Of a DNA stretch of 64,000 nt, positions 18,106-26,867 are shown in pieces. This stretch comes from DASQPR01 sp963836785 (GTDB lineage: Bacteria; Actinomycetota; Actinomycetes; Mycobacteriales; Micromonosporaceae): assembly GCA_963836785.1 (NCBI GenBank), contig CAWIKW010000002.1, positions 620,001-684,000 of the forward strand. Reading direction: 5' to 3'. The notes beneath the pieces were generated by a model that was not told the DNA's origin, ran no database searches, and saw only the letters and a program-made list of their open reading frames with translations. How positions within the stretch are numbered: position 1 is the stretch's first letter; every line of letters begins with the position of its first letter. A program made the position numbers and the translations under genes.

Positions 18106-18442
18106 CCGGCGTCCGCGTCTGAGCGTCGGCCTCGGTGGCCGACCGACCGCGTTTGCGTCGAGACCGCCCACTCGCGTCGCCGGCATCCCTGAACAGCGGC
18201 GATGCCCCTGCCAGCCGCGATGGATGGAGATCGAGGGCGCAAGGTCGGCCTGGAGTCCGGCGCCGGCATCACCGTAGGATTACCCGTCGTTCGGACACGG
18301 TCGATGGCGGCACCGCGGTCAACACTGCCGGCAACGGTCGGGCGCCGTCGCGCGCGGCGTGGTCCAAGCGTCCAGCGCCGGCGTTGTTGGCGTCTATTCT
18401 CGGTTGGTCGGCTGCCACGTCCGGCTGAAGGGGTCAGTGAGC
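18106..18442. other. Gene-free leader of the L-2-hydroxyglutarate oxidase gene
   Basis: About 340 bases with no convincing coding sequence on either strand. The last part (18427-18432, GAAGGGG) is the ribosome-binding site of the oxidase gene. I see no clear operator. Confidence 0.4.
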
Positions 18443-19645
18443 ATGCACCAAGCACAGCCGGAGTCGGTGGCGGTGATCGGCGGGGGCATCGTCGGTCTGG
18501 CGGTGGCCCGCGAGTTGTTGCATCGCAATGAAGGGCTCGCGGTGACGGTCTTCGAGAAGGAGGACCGGGTTGCCGCCCACCAGAGCGGCCACAATAGCGG
18601 CGTTGTGCACGCCGGGCTCTATTACCGACCGGGCAGTCTCAAGGCGGAGCTCTGCCGCCGGGGAGCGGGGATGCTGCGCGAGTTCTGCGCCGAGCATCAG
18701 ATCAAGTACCGCGAGCTGGGCAAGCTCGTTGTGGCGAGTTCGGACGATGAGCTACCCGCCCTCGCCGAGATCGAACGCCGGTCGGCGGCCAACCTCGTGC
18801 CGGACGTGGCCCGGTTGGGGCCGGCGGAGATGGCCGACGTCGAACCGTACGTTCGCGGTGTTGCCGCGTTGTACTCGCCCCATACGGCGGCGGTCGACTA
18901 CGTGGGCGTGTGCGCGGCATTGGTCCGTGACATCGAGAGTCGTGGCGGCACGGTGCTGACCGGAACGGAGGTAACCGGCGTCGTCGAATCGACCGACACG
19001 GTCGAGGTGCACACGGGACGTACGCGCCGGTCATTCGGCGCCGTGGTTGCCTGCGCCGGCCTGCACAGCGACCGGGTCGCGCGCATGGCTGGGCAGTCGG
19101 GCGATCTTCGGATCGTGCCGTTTCGCGGCGAGTATTACGCGTTGTCGCCGAAGGCGAGCGACCGGGTCCGCGGGATGATCTACCCGGTTCCGGACGCTCG
19201 CTATCCGTTCTTGGGGGTGCACCTGACCCGGGACGTCCACGACGGTGTGCACGTCGGGCCGAACGCGGTTCTGGCGTTGGCCTACGAGGGATATTTGCGG
19301 CGCACGATCCGTCCGGCCGATCTACGGCGAATCCTGACGTGGCCCGGCATGTGGCGGCTGGCGGCTCAACATTGGCGGGCCGGTCTGCTCGAGTTGGCGA
19401 GCTCGTTGTCGACCCGGCGCTACGCCACGTTGGTGCGCCGATACGTCCCGGCGATCGAGGTCGACGATTTGCAACCGGCGCCGGCCGGTGTCCGTGCGCA
19501 GGCGCTGACCCGCCGCGGTGACCTCGTCGATGACTTCGTCCTGCAGCGGTCGGGCCGCATCCTGTTGGTCCGCAACGCCCCGTCGCCGGCGGCTACGTCG
19601 TCGTTGGCGATCGCCGAACACATCGTCAAGGCCGGAGCCCTGTAG
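18443..19645 (+). CDS. lhgO: L-2-hydroxyglutarate oxidase-like FAD enzyme
   Basis: A 400-residue FAD oxidoreductase of the DAO superfamily. The dinucleotide motif IGGGIVGLAVAREL is at the N-terminus, followed by the LhgO-typical SGHNSGVVHAGLYYRPGSLKAELCRRG and later RYPFLGVHLTRDVHDGVHVGPNA. LhgO oxidises L-2-hydroxyglutarate to 2-oxoglutarate and passes electrons to the respiratory chain. ATG 18443 is preferred (MHQAQPESVAVIGGG); a GTG six bases upstream is also in frame. Gene symbol follows the family match and is not experimentally supported. Confidence 0.85.
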   Translation: MHQAQPESVAVIGGGIVGLAVARELLHRNEGLAVTVFEKEDRVAAHQSGHNSGVVHAGLYYRPGSLKAELCRRGAGMLREFCAEHQIKYRELGKLVVASSDDELPALAEIERRSAANLVPDVARLGPAEMADVEPYVRGVAALYSPHTAAVDYVGVCAALVRDIESRGGTVLTGTEVTGVVESTDTVEVHTGRTRRSFGAVVACAGLHSDRVARMAGQSGDLRIVPFRGEYYALSPKASDRVRGMIYPVPDARYPFLGVHLTRDVHDGVHVGPNAVLALAYEGYLRRTIRPADLRRILTWPGMWRLAAQHWRAGLLELASSLSTRRYATLVRRYVPAIEVDDLQPAPAGVRAQALTRRGDLVDDFVLQRSGRILLVRNAPSPAATSSLAIAEHIVKAGAL

Positions 19646-19682
19646 CGGCTACATTCGGTGATCTGCGCTGCCGCTCTCCGCG

Positions 19683-21233
19683 CTACCGAGGATCGGGGCG
19701 GTCCAGATTCCAATGCCGCGAGACCGAGGCGATCCATTCATCGTCGCGTGCGGGGAGGAGCGAGAAACGGGTGATGATCCGTTGACCGCCTTCGCCGTCG
19801 CTGTACAGCAGGTCGATGGTGCACGGTTTGCGCATGTTGATGACGCCGGCGGCCGTCTGGAAGGCAACGTCGGCCGGGTCGCGGTAGGTGCCCTGCCAGA
19901 AACCACTGTTGCCGGCCGGGATGTAGAGGTCCCGGGTCAGCCGCTGGAACTGCTCGGGATCGCGATGGCCGCTCGTGCCCGTCATCCGTTCCGGATGGAA
20001 ATACCAGCCGTTGAGTACGGCCAGACCGGGTCCGACGTTGCGTAGGGAGATCGCCAGGTAGATCGCCGCGTGCGTGACCTCGGCGACCGCCATGCCGCCC
20101 GACACCCGGATCCAATGGTCGTCCTGGAAGCCGACCTTCTCCGGCGGATCCTGCATACGGGAGGGCAGCAGCAGTGGCCGCAGGGCATCTAGTAGCGATC
20201 GTTCGGCGAGCCGGGCCGAGCGGTTGGACGAGCGGACCGAAGCGAACGTGGCGATGGCGAGCACCAGCGTGCCGGCCGCCGTACCGACCTCGGCGATGGT
20301 TGCCCAGTCTGTCACCGAATCAGCTTGCCAGGCCGGCAAGCGGCGTGCCGGGGACTCCGTCAGGCTGGGCTCGCGATCGGTACCCAGACCCTCCAGCAGC
20401 GCCGGCCACCACGTCGACCAATCGTGGCCGCCACCGTAGATGCGCAGGTGGCTCGAAACGCCGGGAACCCGGCTCAACCGGCCGTGCAGCCGGGCGACCT
20501 CGGCCGGCATATCGTGCCGGGCGTCTCGGGGGTCCGGATACGTGTGTTCGCTGTCGCCAGCCCCGATGAAAACCTGCACGGGAAGCGCCGGATCGACGGC
20601 GTTGAGCAACGCATCGTAGGACAGCTCGCCGTAACGGGCGGCATCGAAGCGGCGCCGGCCACGGCCAAAAGCACCCGATGACCGGGCGTTCGACCCGCGC
20701 GGCGGCAAGGGTACGTAGACCGCCGGGCTGAGGGCGATCGCCGCACCGAACAACGGCTGGTGTGCCAGCGCCAACCGCAGCGCGCCGGCGCCGCCCATCG
20801 AGTAACCCGCGATGATGCGCGCACCCCGGTCCGGCACGGTCGGATACACGCGGTCGATATGCGCGGCGAGATCCGTGGTCAGTGCGGTCTCGACCGGATA
20901 TCCGGGGTCGTCGGCGCCGGAGTACTGCGAGTCCACGTACCAACCGGCTCGGTCGGACCACGGCGCGTCGGGAGCGATCGCGAGCATCGGCGGGATCAGG
21001 CCGGCGCGGACGCTCTCGTCCAACCAGTCGAAGACCGGAAGCCACGAGATCATCTGTTCGCCGCGACCATGGAGCAGATACAGCGTGGGCAACGTGGGAC
21101 CGCCGGTGGCCCGGCCGGGCGGCCAGTGGACCAGATAATCCAGCCGCTGTCCGAGCGCAGCCGAGTAGAGCGAGTCCCGGATCGTCGTATCGGGCTCGCC
21201 ATCGGCGACAGCTTCGTTTCTAGTCGTTGACAA
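19683..21233 (-). CDS. Esterase fused to an uncharacterised C-terminal domain
   Basis: About 516 residues in two parts. The first 270 or so are an alpha/beta-hydrolase of the putative-esterase (esterase D-like) type: LYLLHGRGEQMISW oxyanion region, nucleophile serine in GYSMGGAG, and the GGGHDWSTWW histidine. Then one membrane helix (about 325-345; EVGTAAGTLVLAIATFASV) leads to a domain of about 170 residues (VGFQDDHWIRVSGG, LRNVGPGLAVLNGWYF) that usually looks like a separate protein. No ATG fits: the first plausible start is TTG 21233. An ATG at 21296 would place the LacI operator inside the gene. It is divergent from the LacI operon. Confidence 0.72.
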   Translation of the reverse strand: MSTTRNEAVADGEPDTTIRDSLYSAALGQRLDYLVHWPPGRATGGPTLPTLYLLHGRGEQMISWLPVFDWLDESVRAGLIPPMLAIAPDAPWSDRAGWYVDSQYSGADDPGYPVETALTTDLAAHIDRVYPTVPDRGARIIAGYSMGGAGALRLALAHQPLFGAAIALSPAVYVPLPPRGSNARSSGAFGRGRRRFDAARYGELSYDALLNAVDPALPVQVFIGAGDSEHTYPDPRDARHDMPAEVARLHGRLSRVPGVSSHLRIYGGGHDWSTWWPALLEGLGTDREPSLTESPARRLPAWQADSVTDWATIAEVGTAAGTLVLAIATFASVRSSNRSARLAERSLLDALRPLLLPSRMQDPPEKVGFQDDHWIRVSGGMAVAEVTHAAIYLAISLRNVGPGLAVLNGWYFHPERMTGTSGHRDPEQFQRLTRDLYIPAGNSGFWQGTYRDPADVAFQTAAGVINMRKPCTIDLLYSDGEGGQRIITRFSLLPARDDEWIASVSRHWNLDRPDPR

Positions 21234-21266
21234 GACGGTTACGACGGTGCCACAGTGACCGGGCGC

Positions 21267-21282
21267 TTGCAATCGTTTCCAA
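21267..21282. promoter_or_regulatory. LacI-type operator
   Basis: TTGCAATCGTTTCCAA is a perfect match to the palindrome TTGNAANCGNTTNCAA, the half-site and central CG arrangement of LacI/GalR-family operators. A partial second copy overlaps on the right: CGTTTCCA occurs at 21274-21281 and again at 21286-21293, 12 bases apart. It lies 47 bases upstream of the LacI gene, between it and the divergent esterase, so it may control both. Confidence 0.7.
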
Positions 21283-21328
21283 GAACGTTTCCACATCCTG
21301 GGTACCCACTCTGGCAGGAGGTCGCTCG

Positions 21329-22423
21329 ATGCCGAAGCGGTCGCGTCCGACGCTGAACGAAGTGGCCCTGGCCGCCGGCGTGTCGGTGGCCTCGGCATCG
21401 CGTGCGCTGTCCGGCGCATCGGCAAGCCCGGAGATGGTGGAACGAGTCCGGGCAGCGGCGGTGGCACTCGGCTACGTGGCCGATGCGATGGCCCGCTCGC
21501 TCAAGGTCCGGCGTACCGAACAACTCGCACTGGCCGTCGCGGACCTGGCCAACCCCGTGTACGTGACGATGATGCGAGCGATCGAGACCGTGGTCAGCGC
21601 GGCCGGGTATCGGCTGGTCGTCACGGCCACCGGCACGGACGCCGACAACGAGATCGCCACGATTCGCGGAATGAGCCGGGGTTACGCCGACGGCTTGATC
21701 ATCAGTCCGTTGCGCATCACGCCGGCCGTCATCGACGAACTACTCTCCGCCAGCGTTCCGGTCGTCGTCATCGGTACGATTCCGCCGTCGGTGGCGCTGG
21801 ACAACGTACGAGCGAATTCGATGCGCGGCATCCGACTCGCGCACGCGCATCTCCTCGCGGGCGGCCGCGCGTCGATCGCGTTCGTGAACGGACCGATCAA
21901 CACCACGCCGGGTGACGCCCGACTGCGCGGCTTCCGGCGCGCGACCGAGGCCGCCCACGGCAAGGTCGACGAGCGCGCGATCGTCTCGGCCGACGACTTC
22001 ACCGCCGACGCCGGCGAAAAGGCGACCCGTGCGCTGCTCGCTCGCTACACGCCCGACGCGCTGATCTGCGCGAACGATCTGCTGGCCATCGGTGCCATGC
22101 GCGCCCTCCGGCAGGAGGGAAAGTCGGTGCCGGTGGATGTCGCGGTCGTCGGTATGGACAACACCGAGCTCGCGGACCTTACGACGCCGACCCTGACCAG
22201 CGTGTGCCTCGGCTCGGCCGAGCGTGGCATGCAGGCGGCGACACTACTGCTCGATCGGATCAACGAGCCGGATCGCGCAACGAGCCGAGTCACCGTGCAG
22301 CCACGCCTGGTCGAGCGCGACTCCAGCGCAGCGTCGTCGGCAACTCGGGCAACCGTGCCGGCGCCGACTCGGGCAACCGGGCCGGCCGCTACTCGGGCGA
22401 CCAAGGCGAGGGATCGACGATGA
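21329..22423 (+). CDS. LacI/GalR-family transcriptional repressor
   Basis: A 364-residue regulator. The N-terminal LacI helix-turn-helix and hinge (TLNEVALAAGVSVASASRALSG, ALGYVADAMARSL) are followed by a sugar-binding-type periplasmic fold (LALAVADLANPVYVTMM, DALICANDLLAIGAMRAL, VAVVGMDNTELADLTTP). The C-terminus carries an extra low-complexity tail with three TRAT repeats. ATG 21329 follows AGGAGG. It is first in the ten-gene operon and its stop overlaps the permease start (ATGA). It probably autoregulates through the operator at 21267-21282, with an imported sugar or derivative as effector. Confidence 0.92.
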   Translation: MPKRSRPTLNEVALAAGVSVASASRALSGASASPEMVERVRAAAVALGYVADAMARSLKVRRTEQLALAVADLANPVYVTMMRAIETVVSAAGYRLVVTATGTDADNEIATIRGMSRGYADGLIISPLRITPAVIDELLSASVPVVVIGTIPPSVALDNVRANSMRGIRLAHAHLLAGGRASIAFVNGPINTTPGDARLRGFRRATEAAHGKVDERAIVSADDFTADAGEKATRALLARYTPDALICANDLLAIGAMRALRQEGKSVPVDVAVVGMDNTELADLTTPTLTSVCLGSAERGMQAATLLLDRINEPDRATSRVTVQPRLVERDSSAASSATRATVPAPTRATGPAATRATKARDRR

Positions 22424-23367
22424 CCGCCACCGTGAGCGACGCCCGCTCGACCCAACCGCACCAGGACGTACGGCGACGGCGATCGACGGCCCGGCGGTCA
22501 CGCGACCAGCGCGACGCCTGGCTCCTCGTGTTGCCGGCCCTCGTTCCGGTGCTGGTGTTGAGCGTTTTCCCCTTGGTCCGCGGCATCTACCTCGGCTTCA
22601 CCGACGCACGGGCCGGTTTGGGCATCACCACACACTTCACCGGATTCGCCAACTATCGCGAACTGTGGCACGACAGTCTGTTCCTCGACTCGTTCCGCAT
22701 CGGCCTGATCTGGGCGGTGACGGTGACCGTCACCCAATTCGCCCTCGGCCTCGGGCTGGCGTTGCTGCTCAACGAAAATCTGCGCCTGCGATGGTTGGCA
22801 CGCACGCTGGCGCTCGTCCCGTGGGCGATGCCGCCGGTGATCGTTGCGATCATGTGGCGCCTGCTGCTCAGCCCGACGGTCGGCCCGGTCAATCAGACGC
22901 TCAGGTCGACGCACCTCAGCGACACTGGGATCAACTGGCTCGGCGACTTCAACACGGCACTGCCGGCCGTCATCGTCATCGGCGTCTGGGTCGGCATGCC
23001 GCAGACCACGATCACGCTCCTCGCCGGGATGCAGAACATCGCCGGCGACCTGTACGAGGCGGCGTCCGTCGACGGCGCCGGGGCGTTCCGGCGGTTCTGG
23101 AACGTGACGCTGCCCCAGTTGCGCCCGGTGATCCTCGCCATCACGTCGCTCGACTTCATCTGGAACTTCAATTCCTTCGGGCTCGTGTACGTACTCACCG
23201 CGGGCGGCCCGGGCGGCAAGACGATGCTGCCGATGCTTTTCTCGTACAACGAGGCGTTCCGCTACGGCGAGTTCGGCTACGCCTCCGCGATGGGCAACGT
23301 GATGGTCGTTCTCGTCCTGCTGCTTCTCGGCTTCTACCTGCGCGCTCGGTTGCGGAGCGAGCCATGA
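22420..23367 (+). CDS. CUT1 sugar ABC transporter permease, MalF-type
   Basis: A 315-residue permease. A basic N-terminal stretch (RRRRSTARRSRDQR) precedes six membrane segments. The ATPase-coupling motif EAASVDGAGAFRRFWNVTLPQLRP is present, as is the WNFNSFGLVYVLTAGGPGGKT loop typical of MalF-like proteins of carbohydrate transporters. Four-base overlaps join it to the regulator and to the second permease. No ATPase gene follows; CUT1 systems in actinobacteria often use a shared MsiK-type ATPase encoded elsewhere. Confidence 0.92.
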   Translation: MTATVSDARSTQPHQDVRRRRSTARRSRDQRDAWLLVLPALVPVLVLSVFPLVRGIYLGFTDARAGLGITTHFTGFANYRELWHDSLFLDSFRIGLIWAVTVTVTQFALGLGLALLLNENLRLRWLARTLALVPWAMPPVIVAIMWRLLLSPTVGPVNQTLRSTHLSDTGINWLGDFNTALPAVIVIGVWVGMPQTTITLLAGMQNIAGDLYEAASVDGAGAFRRFWNVTLPQLRPVILAITSLDFIWNFNSFGLVYVLTAGGPGGKTMLPMLFSYNEAFRYGEFGYASAMGNVMVVLVLLLLGFYLRARLRSEP

Positions 23368-24263
23368 CCGCGGCGACCGGGCGACCGGTACGGATCCGGG
23401 CCGAGGCCCGCCGGAACGTACGCGACGCGCGACGGCTGCGCAGCCCGGGCGTCCGCGCCGGCCAGTACGTCGTGCTGGCGCTCTACCTGATCTTCCTCGC
23501 CTTCCCGCTCGTCTGGCTGCTGTCGGTTTCCTTCAAGGGGCCACAGGAGCTCGCGTCGATCGCGCCACGGTTGATTCCGCGCCACTGGGAGTGGCGCAAC
23601 TACTCCGACGCGTTCTCGCAGCAGGGTCTGCTGCGGTCGGCACTCAACAGCACGATCGTTGCCGCCGGCTCGACGCTGCTCACCATCGTCGTCGCGACGC
23701 CGACCGCCTATGCGCTGGCTCGATTCCGTACCCGTCTGCGGGGTGCCGCGACGGCCTGGATCCTGGTGAGCCAGCTGTTTCCGGTCATCCTGATCGTGAT
23801 CCCGTTGTTCATGATCCTGCGCGATCTGCACCTGCTGAATTCGCTCGGCGGCCTCGTGCTGGTGTACCTGGTCTGGACTCTGCCGTTCGCGCTGTGGATG
23901 CTTCGCGGCTACATCGCGGCCGTGCCACCGGATCTGGAGCAGGCGGCCGCGGTCGACGGCGCCGGGCGGCTGCGCATCCTCGTCAGCGTCGTGCTTCCGT
24001 TGCTGCGACCGGGTCTCGTGGCGACGGCGATGTTCGCGTTCATCTCGGCCTGGAACGAGTTCTTCTTCGCCCTGGTCTTGCTGCGGGGCGACCAGACGAC
24101 GCTGCCGCTGAACCTCGCCCGTTTCGTCGGCTCGGAGGGGCAGGTCTCGCTCGGGCCGCTCGCCGCGGCATCCGTGCTCGCCACCCTGCCCAGCCTCGCC
24201 GTCTTTGCCTTCCTGCAACGCCGACTCGCGTCCGGACTGCTGAGCGGCGCGGTGAAGGGATAG
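23364..24263 (+). CDS. CUT1 sugar ABC transporter permease, MalG-type
   Basis: A 299-residue permease with six membrane segments. Its coupling loop EQAAAVDGAGRLRILVSVVLPLLRPG and the SAWNEFFFALVLL motif are characteristic of MalG-like subunits. It ends 94 bases before the binding-protein gene, the largest gap inside the operon. Confidence 0.93.
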   Translation: MTAATGRPVRIRAEARRNVRDARRLRSPGVRAGQYVVLALYLIFLAFPLVWLLSVSFKGPQELASIAPRLIPRHWEWRNYSDAFSQQGLLRSALNSTIVAAGSTLLTIVVATPTAYALARFRTRLRGAATAWILVSQLFPVILIVIPLFMILRDLHLLNSLGGLVLVYLVWTLPFALWMLRGYIAAVPPDLEQAAAVDGAGRLRILVSVVLPLLRPGLVATAMFAFISAWNEFFFALVLLRGDQTTLPLNLARFVGSEGQVSLGPLAAASVLATLPSLAVFAFLQRRLASGLLSGAVKG

Positions 24264-24357
24264 TCCCCGCACTGTTTCGAATCAATCGATTTCCCCAGCG
24301 CTGTGCGCACAACCGTACCGACAGTTGCCGGTTTTCCGGCGGAAGAAGGAGCCCACC

Positions 24358-25641
24358 GTGAAGTGGAGAGGCACATTCGTTGCGGCAACCGCCGCAATCC
24401 TCGCCGCCGGAGCATTGGCGGCGTGCAGTTCCTCGGGCGGGACGAGCAGCAACAGTTCCGGCGGCAAGGTCACGCTGACCTTCCAGAGCCTGGCCTTCCA
24501 GAAGCCCACGATCGCCGCCGTGCAGAAGATCGTGACCGACTGGAACGCGGCCCACCCGAACATCCAAGTGAAACTCAACCAAGGTTCCTGGGACTCGGTC
24601 CACGATCAGCTGGTCACCCAGTTCCAGGGCGGCACCGCGCCGGACATCATCCACGACGAGGCCGCCGACATCAGTGGGTTCGCGCAACAGGGTTATCTCG
24701 CGGACATCTCGAAGTACCTGCCGGCCGACGTCAAGAGCTCGGTGCCGGACGGCGTGTGGAACACCGTGTCGCAGGGCGGCAAGATCTACGCCGTTCCGAC
24801 GCTGCTGCAGTCGTACGTGGTGATGGCCAACACCGATCTGCTGACGAAGGACAACATCACCGTCCCGCAAGGATCGCTGTCCTGGGACCAGTTCCAGGCG
24901 ATGGCCAAGCAGGCCACGACCGGCGGCGCGTACGGGTTGGGTTGGGGACTCAAGTCGCCGACGGCGACCGTGATGAGCCTGTCGTTGAACTTCGGTGGCA
25001 AGTTCTTCACCGGCACCGGGCAGGACGCCAAGGTCCAGGTGGGCGACGCGGAAAAGCAGGTGCCCGAGCGCATCCACGCGATGGCCTACGTCGACAAGTC
25101 GATCGACCCGGCGACGCTGACCCAGAGCGGCACCGACGTGTTGCCGTCGTTCTACGCCGGAAAGCTCGCGATGGTGGTCGAGGGCAACTACGCCGCGCAG
25201 CAGATCACCGAAGAGGCGCCCAAGACGTTCAACTGGACGGTTCTGCCGCCGCTCACCGGCAACTCGTCCGACCAGGCGGCCGACCCGCAGACGCTGTCGG
25301 TGTCGCAGTCCAGCAAGCACCAGAAGGAGGCGGCCGAGTTCCTGGCGTACTTCATGCAGGCCGATAACCTGGCCGCGGTCGGCCAGGGCGACTGGCTGAT
25401 CCCGACGTCGAAGCAGGCGCGCGATGCCATCCAGCAGCAGACCGGTGGCAAGAGTGGCTGGACACAGACGCTGGCCGGCGCGGACGCGCAGGTTGCGGCG
25501 CCGTTCCAGTCGGCCGTGAACTACCCGCGGTGGAAGGATGAGATCGCCACGCCGGCCCTGCAGCAGTACCTGCAGAACAAGACCAGCATCGACGCGCTGG
25601 CCACGAAACTGCAGAGCGGGTGGGACAACGTCAACCGCTAG
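24358..25641 (+). CDS. Sugar ABC transporter substrate-binding lipoprotein
   Basis: A 427-residue family-1 extracellular binding protein. The signal peptide ends in the lipobox ALAAC (Cys23), followed by a Ser/Gly linker. Features include DWNAAHPNIQVKLNQGSWD, GTAPDIIHDEAADISGFA and YAVPTLLQSYVVMANTDLL, all typical of CUT1 binding proteins for oligosaccharides or glycosides. GTG 24358 follows AAGGAG. The 94-base gap before it contains AATCGATT with flanks weakly resembling the upstream LacI operator, possibly a second control point. Confidence 0.92.
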   Translation: MKWRGTFVAATAAILAAGALAACSSSGGTSSNSSGGKVTLTFQSLAFQKPTIAAVQKIVTDWNAAHPNIQVKLNQGSWDSVHDQLVTQFQGGTAPDIIHDEAADISGFAQQGYLADISKYLPADVKSSVPDGVWNTVSQGGKIYAVPTLLQSYVVMANTDLLTKDNITVPQGSLSWDQFQAMAKQATTGGAYGLGWGLKSPTATVMSLSLNFGGKFFTGTGQDAKVQVGDAEKQVPERIHAMAYVDKSIDPATLTQSGTDVLPSFYAGKLAMVVEGNYAAQQITEEAPKTFNWTVLPPLTGNSSDQAADPQTLSVSQSSKHQKEAAEFLAYFMQADNLAAVGQGDWLIPTSKQARDAIQQQTGGKSGWTQTLAGADAQVAAPFQSAVNYPRWKDEIATPALQQYLQNKTSIDALATKLQSGWDNVNR

Positions 25642-25685
25642 CGAGCGGTGACGGGTCACGAGTGACGAGACGAAGTGGAACTGCG

Positions 25686-26867
25686 GTGAGCCTTATCGAG
25701 GACAAGGCGGTCGGTGCGCTGGCCGGCTCGGCGGTCGGCGACGCGCTGGGCGGTGCGACCGAAGGATGGACGCCCGAACAGATCGCCGAGCGGTACGGCG
25801 GGCCGGTCACCGGCATCGTCCCGCCGTACTTCGCCGATTGGCGGGACGCGCGTCCGGTCGCCCCGTACCACAAGGGTGACGGGCACATCACCGACGACAC
25901 GTTGATGACACATGCGTTGGTGGATGTCTACGCCAAGCGTCGTACGCATCTGGATGCCTACCTCGTGGCCGAGCACCTGGTGCCGTTGCTCATCAGCGAG
26001 AAGCGCTGGGTGCCCGAACTGGAGACATCGGCTCTGTTGCTGCAGCGCATCTTCCTGGCCGAGAAATGGCTCGTCGCTCGCTTGCACTACGGCCACGTCG
26101 ACCCGCGTGAGGCCGGCGTGGGCAACATCGTCAACTGTGGCGCGGCGATGTATATGGTGCCGGTCGGGATCGCCAACGCCGGCGACCCGATCGGTGCCTA
26201 CGCCGAAGCCATCGACATCGCCGGCGCCCATCAGTCGTCGTACGGGCGGGAGGCGGCCGGCGTCTTCGCGGCCGCCGTCGCCGCGGCAATGGCACCCGGT
26301 GCGACCCCGGCCGATGTGATGGCCGCGGCCGTCGGCGTGGCGCACGACGGCACCCGTGCGGCTCTGCTCGCCGTCGAGATGGCGGCGAACGGTACGGCCG
26401 GCGAAGCGGGGGCGAGACTCCGGGCGGCGATCGCACCGTTCGACACGGTCGGCCCGAACTACCGCGAGCCGAGCATGGACGCGCGCCGGCCGTCGCGTAC
26501 GAAGTCCATCGAAGAACTTCCGGTGGCGCTCGGCTTTGTCCTCGCGTCCGGCGGCGACGTCCGAAGCGCCATCCTCGGCGGCGTCAACTACGGCCGGGAC
26601 GCCGATTCGATCGCGGCGATGGCCGGCGCGATCACCGGCGCTCTCAACGGTGTCGCCGCCGTCCCGGCGCAGTGGCGGAGCGAGGTGGCCGCGGCGAGCC
26701 GCATCGACATCGAGCAGCCCGGCCGCGTGATGGCCGCAGTCCTGGCCGACCTGCACGCCGCGGACGAACAGCGTGCGGCGGCGGTCCGGGCCGCCCGGTC
26801 GGGACTGTTCGCCGGCACAGCTGAGCCGGCCGAGTCGACGACCGCGCCGGACCGGGTCGCAACGTGA
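25686..26867 (+). CDS. ADP-ribosylglycohydrolase family protein, first of two
   Basis: A 393-residue protein of the ARH/DraG fold. It opens with GALAGSAVGDALGGATEGW and carries the metal-binding ITDDT at residues 68-72. The second metal motif near the C-terminus reads NYGRDADSIAAMAGAI, with Asp-Ala-Asp-Ser instead of the more common DTDS/T. The family hydrolyses glycosidic bonds to ADP-ribose or related ribosides through two Mg ions. Beside a sugar transporter and a ribokinase it probably acts on a small imported riboside rather than protein. GTG 25686 is chosen since it begins just before the conserved fold. Confidence 0.85.
   Translation: MSLIEDKAVGALAGSAVGDALGGATEGWTPEQIAERYGGPVTGIVPPYFADWRDARPVAPYHKGDGHITDDTLMTHALVDVYAKRRTHLDAYLVAEHLVPLLISEKRWVPELETSALLLQRIFLAEKWLVARLHYGHVDPREAGVGNIVNCGAAMYMVPVGIANAGDPIGAYAEAIDIAGAHQSSYGREAAGVFAAAVAAAMAPGATPADVMAAAVGVAHDGTRAALLAVEMAANGTAGEAGARLRAAIAPFDTVGPNYREPSMDARRPSRTKSIEELPVALGFVLASGGDVRSAILGGVNYGRDADSIAAMAGAITGALNGVAAVPAQWRSEVAAASRIDIEQPGRVMAAVLADLHAADEQRAAAVRAARSGLFAGTAEPAESTTAPDRVAT

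Noticed and set aside
24280..24295. Second LacI operator before the binding-protein gene
   Set aside because: The core AANCGNTTNC fits but both outer half-sites (TTG and CAA) are missing; kept only as a possibility in the text.
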